In this document: positions 12,362 through 14,469 of the stretch, one piece after another
Layout: every line of letters starts with the position of its first letter
How positions within the stretch are numbered: the stretch's first letter is position 1
From: Burkholderiaceae bacterium
Lineage (GTDB): Bacteria; Pseudomonadota; Gammaproteobacteria; Burkholderiales; Burkholderiaceae
Length of the DNA stretch: 14,469 bases
Reading direction: 5' to 3'
NCBI GenBank assembly: GCA_023253905.1
Contig: JALREG010000117.1
Span: forward strand, 1-14,469
Made by a program: the position numbers and the translations under genes
The notes under the pieces: model-generated
Databases searched by the model: none
Told to the model about the DNA's origin: nothing
Seen by the model: the letters and a program-made list of their open reading frames with translations, nothing else

Positions 12362-14469
12362 ATGCTCGTATCCATCGTTCGTACCGCGCTAGACAAGCCT
12401 TACACCTTTGTGGTGATGGCATTGTTGCTTCTGATCCTGGGTCCACTCGCGGCGATCCGAATGCCGACCGACATCTTTCCAGCGATCCGCATTCCTGTTA
12501 TCGCGGTAGCTTTCAGTTACACAGGACTTCCGCCAGATCAGATGTCGGGTCGGATCTGCACGCTCTTCCAGCGGGGCCTCACCACCACGGTAAACGACAT
12601 TGAGCATATCGAGGCCAATTCCTATACCGGCATCTGCATCATCAAGATCTTTTTCCAGCCGGGCGTGAATATCTCGATCGCCAACGCACAGGTCACCGCT
12701 GCCGCACAGGTGTCAGTCCGGCAGATGCCGCCCAACACAACCCCCCCACTCATCCTCAATTACAACGCTGCAACCGTTCCGGTGCTGCAACTCGCACTCG
12801 CCGGTCAGGGCATGAGCGAGCAGCAACTGTTCGATGCCGGCGTCAACATGGTTCGCCCTCAGCTGGTCACTGTGCCGGGCGTGGCGATTCCCTGGCCCTA
12901 CGGCGGCAAGCAGCGAATTGTTCAGATTGACATCGATCCGCTTGCGCTGCAGGCGCGTGGACTTTCGGCTCAAGACGTCGCCAACACGCTGGCCGCGCAG
13001 AACATTGCGATTCCGGTGGGCTCGCAGAAGATCGGCGAGTTCGAGTATTCAATGCGGCTCAATAACATCGTGACGCAGATTGCCGAGCTGAACGACCTGC
13101 CTATTCGCTCAACCGGCGGCTCCACCATCTATGTACGCGATGTGGCCAACGTGCACGATGGCAATGCCCCGCAGACCAGCATTGTGTCGGTTGAAGGCAG
13201 CCGCTCGGTTCTGTTGTCGGTGCTGAAGAACGGCGGAGCCTCGACGCTCTCTATCGTCTCCGGCGTGCGCGACAAGCTCGCTCAGATGCGCGCCGCGCTC
13301 CCTGACCAGCTATCCGTTACCCCCATCAATGATCAATCCATCTTCGTTCGAGCTGCGGTAACAGGTGTGGCTGTCGAGGGGGTCATTGCCGCAGCACTTA
13401 CCAGCCTGATGATCCTGCTGTTTCTGGGCAGCTGGCGTCCTACCCTCATCATCGCCACGTCGATTCCACTATCCATCATGGGCGCGATCCTGGGATTGGC
13501 GGCCATCGGTGAAACGCTCAATCTGATGACGCTGGGCGGTCTGGCGCTGGCCGTGGGCATTCTGGTTGACGATGCCACCGTCACCATTGAAAACATCAAC
13601 TGGCATCTCGAGCAGGGCAAGGATGTGGAGACTGCGATCATGGATGGCGCTCGCCAGATCGTGACCCCCGCCTTTGTTTCGCTGCTCTGTATCTGCATCG
13701 TATTCGTACCGATGTTTTTCCTGGAGGGCGTGGCGCGCTATCTGTTTGTGCCGATGGCGCTGGCGGTGATCTTCGCGATGGTGTCCTCGTTCATTCTGTC
13801 CCGAACGCTGGTCAACACCATGGCAAAGTATCTGCTCAAGGCCCATGACACCCACCCTCATGGCGCGTTGCTCGAACAAGCCCCCACCCGCAACCCAATG
13901 GTGTGGTTCCAGCGCGGATTTGAGCGGCGCTTCGAACGCTTCAGGCTCAGTTATCAGTCGCTGCTCGCCTGGGCGCTGGAGAACAGGAAGAAATTCGTGC
14001 TGGGTTTCATGGCGTGCGTACTGGCCTCGTTTGCGCTGGTTCCCTATCTGGGCACCAACTTCTTCCCGGCGGTCGACAACGGCCAGATTCTTCTCCACGC
14101 CCGGGTGCCTGTGGGAACGCGGGTGGAGGAAACCGCTGTGCGGTTTGCTCGCATCGGGCAGGTGATCCGTCAGGTCATTCCACCGGAAGAAATCGAAGCA
14201 ATGGTCGATATCATCGGCCTGCCTCCGTCCAGTATCAATCTGGCGTACAACAACACCGGCGTGATCGGCACCCAGGACGGCGATGTTCAAATCGCGCTCA
14301 AGAAAGGCCATCGGCCCGTGGCCGACTACGTCCGGGAACTGCGCGAGGTCCTGCCCCGTGAATTCCCTGACACCGTCTTCTCGTTTCCGCCCGCTGACAT
14401 CGTCAGCCAGATCCTGAATTTCGGCGCACCAGCGCCGATCGATATTCAGATTCGGGGGCTCAACCTCGA
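12362..14469 (+). CDS. RND-family efflux permease (AcrB/HAE-type), 3' end beyond window
   Basis: Inner-membrane proton-driven efflux pump subunit; 702 residues are visible of the roughly 1,030-1,060 usual for the family, with no stop before the right edge. The start ATG 12362 gives a normal RND N-terminus (IVRTALDKPYTFVVMALLLLI, then RMPTDIFPAI and a GLPPDQ motif) but has no good ribosome site. The periplasmic porter part follows, then VTGVAVEGVIAAALTSLMILLFLGSWRPTLI and the TM4 signature LAVGILVDDATVTIEN with the proton-relay pair Asp403-Asp404. The paired aspartates fit drug/organic-compound (HAE-type) pumps rather than metal pumps. The second half begins near LGTNFFPAVDNG. No adaptor (membrane fusion) or outer-membrane gene precedes it; these may follow beyond the window. 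The exported substrate is unknown. Confidence 0.94.
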   Translation, partial: MLVSIVRTALDKPYTFVVMALLLLILGPLAAIRMPTDIFPAIRIPVIAVAFSYTGLPPDQMSGRICTLFQRGLTTTVNDIEHIEANSYTGICIIKIFFQPGVNISIANAQVTAAAQVSVRQMPPNTTPPLILNYNAATVPVLQLALAGQGMSEQQLFDAGVNMVRPQLVTVPGVAIPWPYGGKQRIVQIDIDPLALQARGLSAQDVANTLAAQNIAIPVGSQKIGEFEYSMRLNNIVTQIAELNDLPIRSTGGSTIYVRDVANVHDGNAPQTSIVSVEGSRSVLLSVLKNGGASTLSIVSGVRDKLAQMRAALPDQLSVTPINDQSIFVRAAVTGVAVEGVIAAALTSLMILLFLGSWRPTLIIATSIPLSIMGAILGLAAIGETLNLMTLGGLALAVGILVDDATVTIENINWHLEQGKDVETAIMDGARQIVTPAFVSLLCICIVFVPMFFLEGVARYLFVPMALAVIFAMVSSFILSRTLVNTMAKYLLKAHDTHPHGALLEQAPTRNPMVWFQRGFERRFERFRLSYQSLLAWALENRKKFVLGFMACVLASFALVPYLGTNFFPAVDNGQILLHARVPVGTRVEETAVRFARIGQVIRQVIPPEEIEAMVDIIGLPPSSINLAYNNTGVIGTQDGDVQIALKKGHRPVADYVRELREVLPREFPDTVFSFPPADIVSQILNFGAPAPIDIQIRGLNL

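Noticed and set aside
13469..14311. Minus-strand open frame of 280 codons opposite the RND permease
   Set aside because: Antisense shadow of a conserved permease; its His/Arg/Glu-rich product has no domain.

Overview
The window looks like chromosomal DNA of a high-GC betaproteobacterium, most likely a phototrophic or photoheterotrophic member of the Burkholderiales. Two things point there. There are two periplasmic Bug/TctC-type binding proteins, a family greatly expanded in Burkholderiales. There is also a light-harvesting LH2 operon whose beta and alpha polypeptides resemble, from memory, those of Rubrivivax gelatinosus: the KVWPTGLT start of the beta chain, and an Ala/Pro-rich alpha tail. 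The species cannot be named from sequence alone.

Layout, left to right. Bases 1-4054 are an organic-acid uptake region. It holds the 3' part of a large TRAP permease with an unusual 9-residue repeat in a loop, then two Bug/TctC substrate-binding proteins, closed by a clear intrinsic terminator (4059-4082). Bases 4100-6249 are the photosynthetic part. A sigma70-like promoter is interleaved with three TGTCA/TGACA half-sites (PpsR/CrtJ type) and drives pucB, pucA and pucC, with a strong hairpin between pucA and pucC. A 33-residue single-span membrane protein follows. Bases 6259-9122 carry three same-strand metabolic genes: an MmgE/PrpD-family protein, a thiol-dioxygenase-like cupin and a divergent crotonase. 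Bases 9176-11642 carry the potassium transporter kup and a membrane-anchored Mrr-type nuclease-like protein. A secreted c-type cytochrome faces them on the minus strand (11663-12163). From 12362 to the right edge runs an RND-type efflux permease, cut off by the window end.

How the parts fit. The puc genes form one expression unit: pigment-binding subunits, then the PucC assembly factor, and perhaps the small membrane protein. No reaction-centre, bacteriochlorophyll or carotenoid genes are visible, so this LH2 locus stands apart from any photosynthesis cluster within the window. The alpha subunit has Phe44-Leu45 where B800-850 complexes have Tyr-Trp. This is the pairing known from B800-820 (LH3, low-light) antennae and is the most specific prediction here. 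The dioxygenase, PrpD-like and crotonase genes could form a small pathway for a thiol-carboxylic acid, but that is inference from gene order. No tRNA, rRNA, CRISPR array, insertion sequence or phage gene was seen, and no stretch over 300 bases lacks a gene.
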